A stretch of DNA of 64,000 bases from Bacillus massiliigorillae (GCF_000380245.2 NZ_HG428741.1:1540267-1604266), one strand, 5' to 3'. Shown: positions 1-8,660, numbered from the stretch's first letter. The notes: generated by a model not told the origin, from the letters alone. Translations and numbers: made by a program.

Positions 1-49
1 AAAAACTTTTTGATTGTGCCTTTTTTTGTATTCTGGTGTCGATTAAATT

Positions 50-571
50 TTATGCGCGAATTCGACAAATTGTATGTATCACTTCTTTAATTTCCTTTAA
101 TTTTTCATTAAACCATTCGACCATTTCTTCTTTTTGATTTGGTAATGGCAAAAAGGTTACAAGTGGTATTTCAAACCAAGCTATAACCAAACCATCATCA
201 TCGTAATAGTCAAACGGGCTAGTTGAGGAGCGAACAATTTCTAGTAAAGCATATCCGGTTGGATGATCTTCTTGACAGTATAGGCTCGCAAATAGAGTAG
301 GAGCTTGATTTTCTTCGGCACTATCAAAATCAAATCCAAACATTACTTCGGCATCATTATCATCACCTAAAACATCTGTTGTTAACACAGCATATCGGTT
401 ATTTTCAGGTATTTGTTTTAGTTTTTCCGTTTCGTACTCATAGGGTGTACCAAAGTAGTTGGTAAATGTAGGTTTCACTAAATCTAGAATCTCGTCCATT
501 TTTGAAAGAGTATTTGAAATGCCTGTTAATACAATCATATCTTCAATTTTGAAACTTGAAGTTTCTACCAT
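50..571 (-). CDS. Hypothetical acidic protein, 173 aa
   Basis: I do not recognise this family. The start is placed at the ATG at 571 because AGGAGTG lies 6 nt upstream of it; an upstream in-frame ATG at 598 has no ribosome site. The protein is acidic, with no signal peptide or membrane segment. It has alternating hydrophobic strands and an Asp-rich stretch (YYDDDG) near residue 125, and ends in a Lys/Glu-rich helix. It looks like a soluble cytoplasmic alpha/beta protein. It stands alone on the minus strand, divergent from the next gene, so context gives no function. Confidence 0.6.
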   Translation of the reverse strand: MVETSSFKIEDMIVLTGISNTLSKMDEILDLVKPTFTNYFGTPYEYETEKLKQIPENNRYAVLTTDVLGDDNDAEVMFGFDFDSAEENQAPTLFASLYCQEDHPTGYALLEIVRSSTSPFDYYDDDGLVIAWFEIPLVTFLPLPNQKEEMVEWFNEKLKEIKEVIHTICRIRA

Positions 572-667
572 AATTTCACTCCTAGAATTAGTTATCATAC
601 TTCTAGTGTATCAGAAAAGAATTTATGAATATATACCCATTTTTACATTTTTTACTAATAAATATAA

Positions 668-1144
668 TTGACAGAGGAAATCGTTTTAAAGGATAAGAGG
701 GAATATCCTGTGCCTTTTACTTTTAATGTGGCATCTTTGATATATATTCTTTTTGACGACTTTATGAGTGAAATCAAAAGGGGAATTGGCCATAAAGATA
801 TTGCAACTTATCTAGTTCAAGGCAAACAACGTCATCTTGTAAAAGAAAAGAAAGAAAAGCGAATTATGAAGGCTGTGAGTAAGACTTTATTCTCTTTTGA
901 AACTCAATATGAAGAAGAGCCGGAGGAAGATGAACAGGTAGTGGATTTGTCTATAAAAATGAGACAAGCTGAAATCTTACGAGCGGAGATTTTACTACAT
1001 GATTTGGAAAGCTATATGGATGGTATAGATGTGGCATTTGAAGAAATGCTCCAAATCGTCTATTTGAATTTCATAGCTGAAATTAAGGAGAAGGGGAATA
1101 CTTCTCAAATTCAAAAAGCATTGATTCATAAAATAAATTCATAA
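668..1144 (+). CDS. Hypothetical charged protein, 158 aa
   Basis: Family not recognised. The open frame begins with TTG and I see no good ribosome site before it, so the start is uncertain. The product is rich in Lys and Glu, with a basic stretch (VKEKKEKRIMKAV) at about residues 58-70, an acidic linker (EEEPEEDEQ) near 82-90, and helical segments on either side. There are no membrane segments. It is followed directly by a hairpin, suggesting a monocistronic unit. The N-terminus resembles that of the broken gene at 9718 only in its first residues (MTEE). Confidence 0.5.
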   Translation: MTEEIVLKDKREYPVPFTFNVASLIYILFDDFMSEIKRGIGHKDIATYLVQGKQRHLVKEKKEKRIMKAVSKTLFSFETQYEEEPEEDEQVVDLSIKMRQAEILRAEILLHDLESYMDGIDVAFEEMLQIVYLNFIAEIKEKGNTSQIQKALIHKINS

Positions 1145-1155
1145 AAAGAGCAAAT

Positions 1156-1189
1156 GAAGACCGCTACCTTGTTGACAATAGCGGTCTTC
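1156..1189 (+). terminator. Stem-loop after the 668-1144 gene
   Basis: A perfect 11-bp inverted repeat (GAAGACCGCTA / TAGCGGTCTTC) with a 12-nt loop lies 12 nt past the stop codon. The following T run is weak. Confidence 0.6.
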
Positions 1190-1421
1190 ATAATCTTGGG
1201 GTATTCTATATCAAAATTTAAGGGAGAGCGAAATTATATGTTTATTGTACTATGAATTACTAGCGTTTTATAGAATGTCATGTGAACATTTTGCAAAGTG
1301 AGAATATGGATATGTTAATTCGATTTTGTTAATGTTCTCAATGAGAATACTAGGAAAGAGCTAATATTGAGATAGCTACGGAAGGTACGATTTGCCCTTT
1401 ATAAATTTTTTTGGAAGATGG

Positions 1422-2060
1422 TTAGGCTCGTTTCCATAATACGAGAAGTAAGATCCGTTGTTCTAATTTCGTTTGCTGAGAAAATCCTCGTTCGCCTTCC
1501 TGTCTGCCAAAATCAATGGAAAGATGCACAACTTTACCTACTACATTATGTGCTCTTAATCGTGCTGTTACATCATCTGCCATTTCTCTAATCATAATTT
1601 CAACTTTTTCATCTTGATAATCTCGCAATAAAATCTGACTCTTGCCGTAACTTCGTTAGCGGGATGGCATTTTTTCGGAGAGTATAGACGCATCTAGCCC
1701 ATTCCCGTGATATACTAGCTGCTCTCCAATTACACCTAGTCATTCCCATACTATTAAAGATTTTAACTGTGTGTGCCAATTCTCTACAAATTAGTTGGTT
1801 TTATTTTCCAAATGCATTCGGAATCTCTTTGTATCCCCAATATGCAATCCAGTCTGTTCTTTACTTACTTTCTATATTGAGTACTAGTTTTACCATAAGT
1901 GGGTTAGGGCAAATTCCTACCGTCGCATAAAGCCCTAATTCATTTAAAATATCTTCTTGAATTTGTTTAGCAATTGAAAATTCATCTCCAAACAACCTGG
2001 TGCTTTTTGATACATCTAACATAATCTTGTCTATACTATAGCAAGATCAAAATCGTTACT
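1422..2060 (-). pseudogene. Decayed Y-family DNA polymerase (UvrX/DinB-like)
   Basis: Translating the minus strand piecewise recovers successive parts of a UvrX/UmuC-type lesion-bypass polymerase. They come in the expected order: a palm segment (SIDKIMLDVSKSTRLFGDEF), a helix ending LGLYATVGICPNPLMVKL, then ELAHTV and GVIGEQL-like fragments of the helix-hairpin-helix region, and finally the little-finger segment (REMADDVTARLRAHNVVGK ... LSIDFGRQEGERGFSQQ). Frameshifts and stops separate the pieces, and the N-terminal catalytic part is missing. UvrX genes are typical of SP-beta-like prophages and plasmids, so this is probably mobile-element debris. It cannot encode a functional polymerase. Confidence 0.75.
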
Positions 2061-2387
2061 GATATACCTCCTGAATATATCTTGTATCAGTCGATTCACT
2101 GTATATATATTTTTATGCGTGGTTTAACTATATGATAAGTAGAATCTGCTAAAAGATACAATCTAGTATGAACAATTGAAGAAAGTCGTTAGAGAAAATC
2201 CAGATTGGGATAATGAAGAGATGGCTAAGGCATTGTCAAAGCGAACTCACAAGCAAACATCTTTGTATTAAGGAGAAATGGTTGGATGCCTGAATGTGTA
2301 AAAACCACACAGGAAAACTAGTATAGTGACCTTGCTATTCAAGGAATAGAAAGAGAGATTGCTAGTTTACAAATTATCGGAAAGTCA
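2061..2387. other. Intergenic debris, no intact gene
   Basis: AT-rich sequence without a complete gene. A short plus-strand stretch near 2170-2270 reads like coding sequence (QLKKVVRENPDWDNEEMAKA) but lacks a start and ends at a stop at about 2270. I cannot assign it to a family. Confidence 0.4.
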
Positions 2388-2455
2388 GTTTGTAACTATT
2401 GACATTACAATCTTATTTGAAATACAATTAGTTTGTAGTGTAAAACATTACAAAC
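2388..2455. promoter_or_regulatory. Palindromic operator upstream of the NAD(P)-binding gene
   Basis: The best site is 2431-2455, a 25-bp near-perfect palindrome with GTTTGTAGTG and CATTACAAAC arms. A second, looser copy (GTTTGTAAC ... CATTACAA) lies at 2388-2410. Both resemble the palindrome before the neighbouring Rrf2 gene (CTTATTGTAA / TTACAATAAG) in the TTGTAAT/ATTACAA core. I infer binding by that Rrf2 protein. Confidence 0.6.
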
Positions 2456-2478
2456 ATAATTTTAAGGAGGAGACAGAA

Positions 2479-3021
2479 ATGACAACAATCGTATTAGTCG
2501 GAGGTAATGGTTACATCGGTCGCGAAGTCACAAGACAGTGGTTAAAAAGGGATTTGGAAGCACAGTTTTATGTGACCAGCCGGAGTGAGCGACAGGAAAT
2601 CAAGGACAGCCGCGTCCATCACATTCAAGTTGATGTCAACGATGCTGCTGCGTTTGAAAAGGCTTTGCCTGAAAAGGTTGATTACATAGTAAACCTTACC
2701 TATGGCAGCGTGGAAGCGCTCAAAACCATTCGTGACTTTGCCGAGAAGCACGGTGCCCAGGCTATTGGTAATATTGGCTGTAATGCAGCAGTTCCAGGCT
2801 TTGAGGACTTCGTAAAAATGAAGGAAAATGAACTACAATTTCTTCAGGAAGGTAAGGTGCGTGTTGCAAACTACGACCTAACGATTGCATACGGCGTAGA
2901 TAGAAACGACGACCTTTTGAAAGCTGTTCAGTCCGGCAATTTTGACGAACTACCACCTGTTCATGTTGAAATTGTTGCCCGTCTTTTGATTGACCGTCTT
3001 ACCAAAGATTGGTTAGCATAA
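2479..3021 (+). CDS. NAD(P)-binding short atypical SDR-like protein
   Basis: A 180-residue Rossmann-fold protein. The N-terminal nucleotide-binding motif GGNGYIGREV occupies residues 8-17, followed by a strand/helix pair ending in the acidic residue of HIQVDVND and the VDYIVNLTYGS segment. At 180 residues it is shorter than classical SDR epimerases and lacks an evident YxxxK pair, so it may sense or bind NAD(P) rather than catalyse. The start is the ATG at 2479, preceded by AAGGAGGAG; an open frame extends upstream but has no ribosome site. The gene sits next to an Rrf2 regulator, an arrangement I recall from the B. subtilis ywnA/ywnB pair. Palindromes in front of both genes suggest shared control. 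Confidence 0.75.
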   Translation: MTTIVLVGGNGYIGREVTRQWLKRDLEAQFYVTSRSERQEIKDSRVHHIQVDVNDAAAFEKALPEKVDYIVNLTYGSVEALKTIRDFAEKHGAQAIGNIGCNAAVPGFEDFVKMKENELQFLQEGKVRVANYDLTIAYGVDRNDDLLKAVQSGNFDELPPVHVEIVARLLIDRLTKDWLA

Positions 3022-3047
3022 TGTGATCAAAGTCATAACAGATAAAT

Positions 3048-3079
3048 GGGGATAGCTCGAAAAATTTGAGGGCTATCCC
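3048..3079 (+). terminator. Stem-loop between the oxidoreductase and Rrf2 genes
   Basis: GGGATAGC at 3048-3055 pairs with GCTATCCC at 3072-3079, separated by an A/T-rich loop and followed by TGTTT. It ends the upstream unit just before the Rrf2 operator. Confidence 0.65.
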
Positions 3080-3091
3080 TGTTTGACATTG

Positions 3092-3120
3092 CTTATTGTA
3101 ATATGAATTGTTACAATAAG
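3092..3120. promoter_or_regulatory. Rrf2 autoregulatory palindrome
   Basis: Perfect 10-bp arms, CTTATTGTAA (3092-3101) and TTACAATAAG (3111-3120), lie immediately upstream of the Rrf2 ribosome site. A TTGACA at 3083-3088 could serve as the -35 element, putting the palindrome over the promoter, which fits autorepression. Confidence 0.65.
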
Positions 3121-3137
3121 TGAGGAGGTGACTCTTT

Positions 3138-3644
3138 TTGAGGGTAAGCACACAATTTACTATTGCAGTTCATGCACTTATCATGATTGCATATTTTCCA
3201 GATATTCGTGTTACCAGCGAAATGGTTGCGCAAAGCGTGGGAAACAATCCGGTTACTATCAGAAATATATATGGAAAACTTAAACAAGCTGGCATTTTAT
3301 CTGTCCAACGGGGAACTGGTGATACTACATTAACAAAACAAGCAAATGAGATTACTTTATGGGACGTTTATAAAGCGGTGGAAACAGACGCTGTTGACGA
3401 AATATTCAAATTTTCCGATACGTTATCTGATGTATGCCCAATAGGTAGCTCCATACGAGAATTGTTGCTTATCCATTTGCAAGAAGCTGTCACTTTGTTA
3501 AAGGATTCTCTATCAAAAACGACGATAGAAGAACTCCGGTTTGAAATTGAAACGCATTGTAATAAAAAGGTTGATTTTCCGGCGATTATTGCTTGGTACA
3601 AAAAGAGCGGCTTTGATATAGATAGAAACTCATCTTTAGAATAA
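3138..3644 (+). CDS. Rrf2-family transcriptional regulator
   Basis: 168 residues with the typical Rrf2 opening (STQFTIAVHALIMIAYF) and a winged helix at about residues 20-62 (SEMVAQSVGNNPVTIRNIYGKL then LSVQRGTGD wing). The dimerisation helix follows. Only one cysteine (VCPIGS, about residue 101) lies in the region where Fe-S Rrf2 members (IscR, NsrR) carry a three-Cys set, so an iron-sulphur cluster is unlikely; it may be a thiol-switch or ligand sensor. The start is TTG at 3138, fixed by GAGGAGGTG 7-8 nt upstream. It most likely controls the adjacent NAD(P)-binding gene and itself. Confidence 0.85.
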   Translation: MRVSTQFTIAVHALIMIAYFPDIRVTSEMVAQSVGNNPVTIRNIYGKLKQAGILSVQRGTGDTTLTKQANEITLWDVYKAVETDAVDEIFKFSDTLSDVCPIGSSIRELLLIHLQEAVTLLKDSLSKTTIEELRFEIETHCNKKVDFPAIIAWYKKSGFDIDRNSSLE

Positions 3645-3728
3645 TATAGGAAATAGCAAGAAACGGTAAATAAAAACTGTTGTTGCGGTGGCAGGATAGC
3701 CATGGGGCTAAACAAAATACAGCAGCCT

Positions 3729-3772
3729 AAGGGCGGTTTTGAAATAACAATCAAAGCCGTCCTTTTCTTTTT
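3729..3772 (+). terminator. Terminator after the Rrf2 gene
   Basis: AAGGGCGGTTTTGA at 3729-3742 pairs with TCAAAGCCGTCCTT at 3751-3764 (two mismatches) and is followed by a T-rich tail. Confidence 0.7.
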
Positions 3773-3921
3773 TAAAAAATGGGAATAAAGAGGGTATTTA
3801 TTGAATTACCCCCACCTACTCTACAATATTTTGTTGAGGAAGGGGATTCCTGAGTAAATAATTTTCATGAAGGAAACAAATTAAAACTCGAACAAAATTC
3901 TCAACTAATGAAAGGGTGAAA

Positions 3922-4266
3922 ATGGATGTGAAATGGGCTTGTTCAGATAAGACAGGGTCAGAGCATAAGGTTTTTGGACATACCATTTTCGGTCCTGGTG
4001 GAGGAGCTCATGAACTCCATGTTCATCCTAATGCAGAAGAAATTTTATACGTCATCAAAGGGCAGGGAATTGCGATCAGTGGGGATGAAGAATTTGAAAT
4101 TGGCCCAGGGGATTTGATTTTTGTACCAAAAGGTGATAGACATTTCTTTAAAAATACACATCCTATAGAGGATTTAGAAACTGTATGGATTTATGGAGGA
4201 GCTCCTTCACTTGAGAAAGCTGGATATATTACTTTAGAAAAGGAGGAAACAGGTCGAAAAGCCTAG
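3922..4266 (+). CDS. Small single-domain cupin protein
   Basis: About 114 residues folding as one cupin barrel. Motif 1 is clear (GGGAHELHVHPNAEEILYV, with metal-binding H-x-H and E), as is motif 2 (PGDLIFVPKGDRHFFKN, with the fourth ligand His). All four usual metal ligands are present, so a metal-dependent role is possible. Substrate cannot be inferred; such proteins range from dioxygenases to sugar isomerases. The ATG at 3922 fits the AAAGGG upstream; a GTG at 3916 is an in-frame alternative. It is monocistronic, with a strong terminator downstream. Confidence 0.75.
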   Translation: MDVKWACSDKTGSEHKVFGHTIFGPGGGAHELHVHPNAEEILYVIKGQGIAISGDEEFEIGPGDLIFVPKGDRHFFKNTHPIEDLETVWIYGGAPSLEKAGYITLEKEETGRKA

Positions 4267-4385
4267 CAATGCAGGATAAAAATATTAATTACCATGATGA
4301 TTTTCATCTTACAATAAAGTTTAATAAGTAGGAAAATTCACGGTTAACCACCAAAGTGCATGAAGGATCAACTCTACAAAAACAG

Positions 4386-4422
4386 AAAAAAGTGAAATGG
4401 AGCGAATCCATTTCACTTTTTT
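4386..4422. terminator. Strong terminator after the cupin gene
   Basis: Near-perfect stem AAAAAAGTGAAATGG / CCATTTCACTTTTTT with a 7-nt loop and A and T tracts on both sides, so it could work in either direction. Confidence 0.8.
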
Positions 4423-4469
4423 CGTTATTGGAAGTTAGTTATGTTCTAGCCTGTTTTTATTTCACTTGA

Positions 4470-4509
4470 CTGAATTATGTTCAGTTATATATAATTGAAT
4501 CAGATTCAG
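4470..4509. promoter_or_regulatory. Tandem TetR-type operator before the thioesterase
   Basis: Two 15-bp palindromic boxes, CTGAATTATGTTCAG (4470-4484) and TTGAATCAGATTCAG (4495-4509), have centres 25 bp apart. The same box type, in the same 25-bp arrangement, precedes the TetR gene at 6097. I infer that the TetR protein binds both places. Confidence 0.7.
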
Positions 4510-4767
4510 TCATAAATTATGCTGTAGGAGCTGACCTTTGAAGGTGATTTACAATTATTGGAGGGGTTCGGTATTAATTCAAAGATATCGATACTGATTG
4601 TACAAGTGAGTAGAGAAACTGTCGATTGATATTCCTCGATTTCAATTACGTGACACACGGGCACAATTCGCTGTTTTTTAGAAAAGATATAAAGGTTAAT
4701 AAAGTAATAGATATGATAATGTTTTTCGTTTTTGAACATTTTGCTTAAAAACAAAGGGGGCTCTATT

Positions 4768-5592
4768 ATGGATATTAATAAACAAAATCATCCGTTTGAT
4801 ACAGCAACACAGTTGAATAGAAAATCAGGGATATACTACGGACACACATCAGAACGATATGCCAATATGGTTGGACCATTTGGCGGTGTCATTGCGGCCA
4901 CTCTTCTTAGAGCTGTAATGGAGCATCCGGAACGAAAAGGAGAGCCAGTGGCCCTAACTATTAACTATGCAGCACCAGTTTCAGACGGTGATTTCAACAT
5001 CAAGGCAACACCGGCTAGAACGAATCGCTCTACACAACATTGGTTCATTAAACTTTGTCAAGATAAGGGTATTATTATCACGGGCACTGCAGTTTTTGCA
5101 ATTCGGCGCGAAACTTGGTCTTCTACAGAGATGAAGTTTCCGCATGTACCAAACGTAGAAGAAGTTAAGAGTTTTCCGTCAGAAGGGATGCCTCCTTGGG
5201 TACATAACTACGACATGAAGTTTGTCCAAGGGCCACTACTTGCAATATCACAACCAAGTACAAAAGATACTTCCGATTCTGTCACACTCCAGTGGATCCG
5301 GGATGAGCCACGAAGACCCATTGATTTCTTATCCCTTGCGGCGATGTGCGATGCCTTTTTCCCGCGTATTTACGTGCGGCGTAAACAAATGGTACCTATT
5401 GGTACCGTTTCGCTCACAATTTATTTCCATATCGATTCGGAAGCACTCACAGAACACGGCTATAAAGAGGTGTTAGGCCATGCTCGTGCACTTCAATTCC
5501 GTGATGGCTTCTTCGACCAGACAGCGGAAATGTGGAGTCCAGAAGGTGAGTTGCTAGCTACAACCAGCCAGCTTGTTTATTACAAAGAGTAA
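4768..5592 (+). CDS. Acyl-CoA thioesterase family protein (double hotdog)
   Basis: 274 residues. The N-terminal half has hotdog-fold hallmarks (GPFGGVIAATLLRAVMEH at about 35-52, then ALTINYAAPVSDGDF), and a second hotdog half follows (IDFLSLAAMCDAFFPRI, then VSLTIYFHID). This is the layout of TesB-like thioesterases that hydrolyse acyl-CoA. The start is the ATG at 4768 behind AAAGGGGG; an earlier ATG at 4732 lacks a site. It is preceded by tandem TetR-type operators identical in layout to those of the TetR gene 0.5 kb downstream, so it is probably derepressed by an acyl-CoA-like or hydrophobic ligand. Substrate specificity is not visible. Confidence 0.75.
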   Translation: MDINKQNHPFDTATQLNRKSGIYYGHTSERYANMVGPFGGVIAATLLRAVMEHPERKGEPVALTINYAAPVSDGDFNIKATPARTNRSTQHWFIKLCQDKGIIITGTAVFAIRRETWSSTEMKFPHVPNVEEVKSFPSEGMPPWVHNYDMKFVQGPLLAISQPSTKDTSDSVTLQWIRDEPRRPIDFLSLAAMCDAFFPRIYVRRKQMVPIGTVSLTIYFHIDSEALTEHGYKEVLGHARALQFRDGFFDQTAEMWSPEGELLATTSQLVYYKE

Positions 5593-5850
5593 CATTGCAG
5601 TCTATACTTAAAATGAAAGAAAAAGTCTGTTAAGTGTCAGATAAAGTTAAAAAAAATTATGGAAATAAGATAGAAGAATAATGAAAAGAAACAAATGGTT
5701 CTACACCCCAACGGGCGCTTTCCTAGAACATAGAAGAGCACTTGGTTTCATTTTAGGACCTGATTCTATAGCATTGCTAATAGATATTGAGAGGAAATGC
5801 ACTTATATAGGTTTTCATCGAACTTTTTATAAAAACTCCTCAACAAAAAT

Positions 5851-5893
5851 AACCCGCCCATTTTGATCAAGTTTTTCAAAATGGGTGGGTTTA
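5851..5893. terminator. Bidirectional terminator after the thioesterase region
   Basis: AACCCGCCCATTTTGA (5851-5866) pairs with TCAAAATGGGTGGGTT (5876-5891) with one mismatch and a 9-nt loop. It separates the thioesterase from the TetR promoter. Confidence 0.75.
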
Positions 5894-6020
5894 TATATTG
5901 TAAGGCTAATACTTGAATCAATGCTGTACCTACAATGTGTAAAGTAAATAATCTTTTCATTTTCATTTTTTCTATTTGACTTATGAAATCTGTTTTTTTA
6001 CTTATACTAATCATACTTCA

Positions 6021-6060
6021 CTGAATTTAGTTCAGTTAAGTATGATTGAACTAAATTCAG
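6021..6060. promoter_or_regulatory. Tandem TetR autoregulatory operator
   Basis: CTGAATTTAGTTCAG (6021-6035) and TTGAACTAAATTCAG (6046-6060) are inverted copies of one 15-bp box with centres 25 bp apart, 37 bp before the TetR start codon. They match the pair at 4470-4509 in box sequence and spacing. Confidence 0.75.
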
Positions 6061-6096
6061 TCATGTTGAATACTACACACAGTGAGGAGATAAATT

Positions 6097-6687
6097 ATGA
6101 AGAGAATATCAAAAGAACCTGATATAAGGCGTCAAGAGCTATTAGATATTGGATTTAATCTATATATGAATAAAGGAATGGGAGGATTCGGGATTAAGGA
6201 TGTCGTTAATAATGCAGGAGTAGCAACGGGCTTATTTTATTATTATTTCAAATCAAAAGAAGAATTTGTTGATGAGTTGTTGAATGATTTCATTGTTAAA
6301 AACATTGTGTTTATCCAAGAGATACTTGTTTCAAAAGAACTTCCTATTATACAAAAACTAAATGATTCTCTTGAAGTTTTTTGGACATTTATAGAAAAAT
6401 TAGCGCCTTATAAACACGCGAGTTCGTTTCAGACAGAACAACACTTTCGACTTGAAAAAAAATTATTTCAGCAATTACAGCCACTTATACAACAGGTAAT
6501 TGAAGAAGGAGTAATAAATCGTATTTTTCATACTAATAACACGTACTTAGCTTCTAGATATATTTTATTTGGTCTCAGTAGTATCGCCCATTCGGAAAAT
6601 ATAGAGTTGAATGCTGATACGAAGAAAGAAATGGTTCAATTAGTATTAACCACACTTGGATATAATCAAAAAGAAAATGTTAGCTAA
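6097..6687 (+). CDS. TetR/AcrR-family transcriptional regulator
   Basis: 196 residues. The N-terminal TetR helix-turn-helix is complete: RRQELLDIGFNLYMNKG (helix 1), FGIKDVVNNAGVATGLFYYYF (helices 2-3) and KSKEEFVDELL (helix 4). The C-terminal ligand domain is helical and Gln/Glu-rich. GTGAGGAG lies upstream of the ATG. Tandem operator boxes in its own promoter and in front of the thioesterase at 4768 suggest autorepression and control of that gene. The ligand is unknown; an acyl or aromatic compound is a reasonable guess from the partner enzyme. Confidence 0.85.
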   Translation: MKRISKEPDIRRQELLDIGFNLYMNKGMGGFGIKDVVNNAGVATGLFYYYFKSKEEFVDELLNDFIVKNIVFIQEILVSKELPIIQKLNDSLEVFWTFIEKLAPYKHASSFQTEQHFRLEKKLFQQLQPLIQQVIEEGVINRIFHTNNTYLASRYILFGLSSIAHSENIELNADTKKEMVQLVLTTLGYNQKENVS

Positions 6688-6813
6688 TTGATTCTGTAAA
6701 ATCAGTTTTAGGAAAAAATAATAAGTATCCTAGTTACGCCTAATGAATTTCAAAAATAATAATGGATTATTATCTCAGAAAACATCCATTATTTCGTATA
6801 AAGGAGATTTAAA

Positions 6814-7560
6814 ATGAAAATATTTATCGACGGAAACTCTTTATCACCAGAACAACTTACAAATTGGAAAAGAAAACGAATAAAAAAAACTTTTCATAAT
6901 TTAGGACAAAAAGAGCCTCAAATTAGCAATACAGACGCGTTGCTAAAAGAATTAACTCAATTAAAGATGCAGTATTCCTATGAAGAAATTTACAATAAAT
7001 TAAAATCTAAACTTAAACTAGGCGGAATAATTATGCATGTCTGCGTCAAATTTTCTGGAAATAAACGCAAATTTGCGAAAGCTGATTTCCATTTAGATGG
7101 TATTACAGCTGAAGACATCTTAAATGGATTTGATAATCTTATGCTAAAGCAATCAAAAGAAAATGATTTAATTAATTTATCTGCTTGTCCGGATCACTAT
7201 GTATTAAGACCAATAACCGAAAATGGACAAGAAGTCATTGAATATACCGGGAATTCACCGTTTCCAGTTCAATTCTTTATTATTTATGGCGATGAGACAG
7301 GATTAACAACACCTAGAGACAATTCCTATCAGTTCCAATCTGCAGGAGTTGCACGAATGAAAGACGGTACTATTATTGGTGGAGTTCGACACCAATTCAA
7401 AAATACTGATACTGGAGTTGAAGTAAGGGCTACAGTTGAATTTCCAGCGCTATGTCCGACAAGCATTGTAAAAGCACACCAAATCCATTTAGCATGTGAG
7501 TTTTCTTACTGGCTACAATTTATAAAAAGCCAAAAAATGGGAATAACAGAACAATCCTGA
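6814..7560 (+). CDS. Conserved-looking hypothetical protein, 248 aa
   Basis: I do not recognise the family. A good AAAGGAG site precedes the ATG. The first 75 residues are basic and helical (NWKRKRIKKTF ... YNKLKSKLKL). The rest is a mixed alpha/beta domain with several His and Cys residues (IMHVCVKFSG, LSACPDHYVLRP, EFPALCPTSI, HQIHLACEF) that could bind a metal, although no known metal motif is evident. There is no signal peptide or membrane span. It lies between the TetR gene and a transporter with about 125 nt on either side, so it may be its own unit. Confidence 0.6.
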   Translation: MKIFIDGNSLSPEQLTNWKRKRIKKTFHNLGQKEPQISNTDALLKELTQLKMQYSYEEIYNKLKSKLKLGGIIMHVCVKFSGNKRKFAKADFHLDGITAEDILNGFDNLMLKQSKENDLINLSACPDHYVLRPITENGQEVIEYTGNSPFPVQFFIIYGDETGLTTPRDNSYQFQSAGVARMKDGTIIGGVRHQFKNTDTGVEVRATVEFPALCPTSIVKAHQIHLACEFSYWLQFIKSQKMGITEQS

Positions 7561-7718
7561 ATTGAATTTTTTATACATTGCTAAAGCTTGGATTGTTTTT
7601 ATAAACAAAACAGTGACTTTGATAAAACAATGTCGCTGTTTTAAATTTTTTTTCAGCTTATGATAAAGTAAATAATTTATTGAAAATGAAGGTTTTTAAT
7701 ATAAAGGGCAGGTTTTTT

Positions 7719-8660
7719 ATGTTTGCAATGATTTTAGGGATAAGTATCGGAGCTGTTTTTGCTGCTCAAACAGCAATTAATGCTCAGTTAAGAAAGTTTG
7801 TTAGTTCTCCTTATTTAGCTTCAATGATTTCATTTGCTGTAGGAGTCATTTTTTTATCTATCACAATATTATTTAGTGGGTCGCCTTTAGGTATTCCATT
7901 AAACGTATTCTTGAATCAACCTATCTATATATGGCTAGGGGGGATTATAGGATCAATTGCTTTAACTATCAATATTCTTTTGTTTCCTAAATTAGGAAGC
8001 GTTCAAACAGCAATAATGCCTATTTTGGGAATGACTTTGATGAGTATGTTAATTGATCAATATGGTTGGTTTAATTCAATTCAATATTCTTTTGGATGGA
8101 ATAGAATAATAGGAGTGTTACTAGTCTTATTAGGTGTTTTTCTAGCTGTAGCTATACAAAACTCTCAAAATAGACTGCAAGCTTCTCAAACAATTAATGA
8201 AGAAAAATTGAATCAGTGGATTTGGCGTATAGTAGGTATAGTGGCAGGGATGTTACTAGCCATACAGATTGCTATCAATGGTCAATTGGGTAAAGTCCTT
8301 CAATCTTCTTCACATGCATCTCTTGTTTCATTCTTTGTGGGTACGGTAACTTTAATGATGACTGTTGCGGTTATTGATCGTTCTTATGCTAATATAAAAA
8401 AACCATTAAAGCTCTCAGCTCCTTGGTGGATATGGATTGGTGGTATATTAGGAGGATCATATATTTTAGTCAATGTTTTTCTAGTTTCTCAAATAGGAAA
8501 TGGGCAAACCGTGATTCTCACTTTATTTGGTCAAATCATTGGTAGCTTAATAGTTGAGCAGTTCGGCTTATTTAACTCCAATAGAAATAGAATTAGACCA
8601 GTACAAATAGTGGGCTTAATAGTTATGATAGTGGGCATCTTTTCGATTAGAATCTTCTAA
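7719..8660 (+). CDS. DMT-superfamily transporter, tandem DUF606 (YdcZ type)
   Basis: 313 residues of hydrophobic membrane protein made of two homologous halves, each with the DUF606 signature. The first copy opens GAVFAAQTAINAQLRKFV, the second LLAIQIAINGQLGKVLQ about 180 residues later, and each continues with an ASxxSFxVGxxxL helix. About ten transmembrane helices are expected. DUF606 proteins are often encoded as paired half-length subunits; here both are fused. The ATG at 7719 is chosen for the AAGGGCAGG site; longer forms from TTG 7680 or ATG 7686 are possible. The substrate is unknown. Two hairpins terminate it. Confidence 0.75.
   Translation: MFAMILGISIGAVFAAQTAINAQLRKFVSSPYLASMISFAVGVIFLSITILFSGSPLGIPLNVFLNQPIYIWLGGIIGSIALTINILLFPKLGSVQTAIMPILGMTLMSMLIDQYGWFNSIQYSFGWNRIIGVLLVLLGVFLAVAIQNSQNRLQASQTINEEKLNQWIWRIVGIVAGMLLAIQIAINGQLGKVLQSSSHASLVSFFVGTVTLMMTVAVIDRSYANIKKPLKLSAPWWIWIGGILGGSYILVNVFLVSQIGNGQTVILTLFGQIIGSLIVEQFGLFNSNRNRIRPVQIVGLIVMIVGIFSIRIF

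Noticed and set aside
5681..5866. 61-codon plus-strand ORF ending in the terminator
   Set aside because: No convincing ribosome site, odd composition, and its 3' end lies inside the hairpin at 5851-5893.
5766..6014. 82-codon minus-strand ORF with a hydrophobic middle
   Set aside because: Its 5' half reads through a promoter region and its middle through the terminator; no ribosome site and no family seen.
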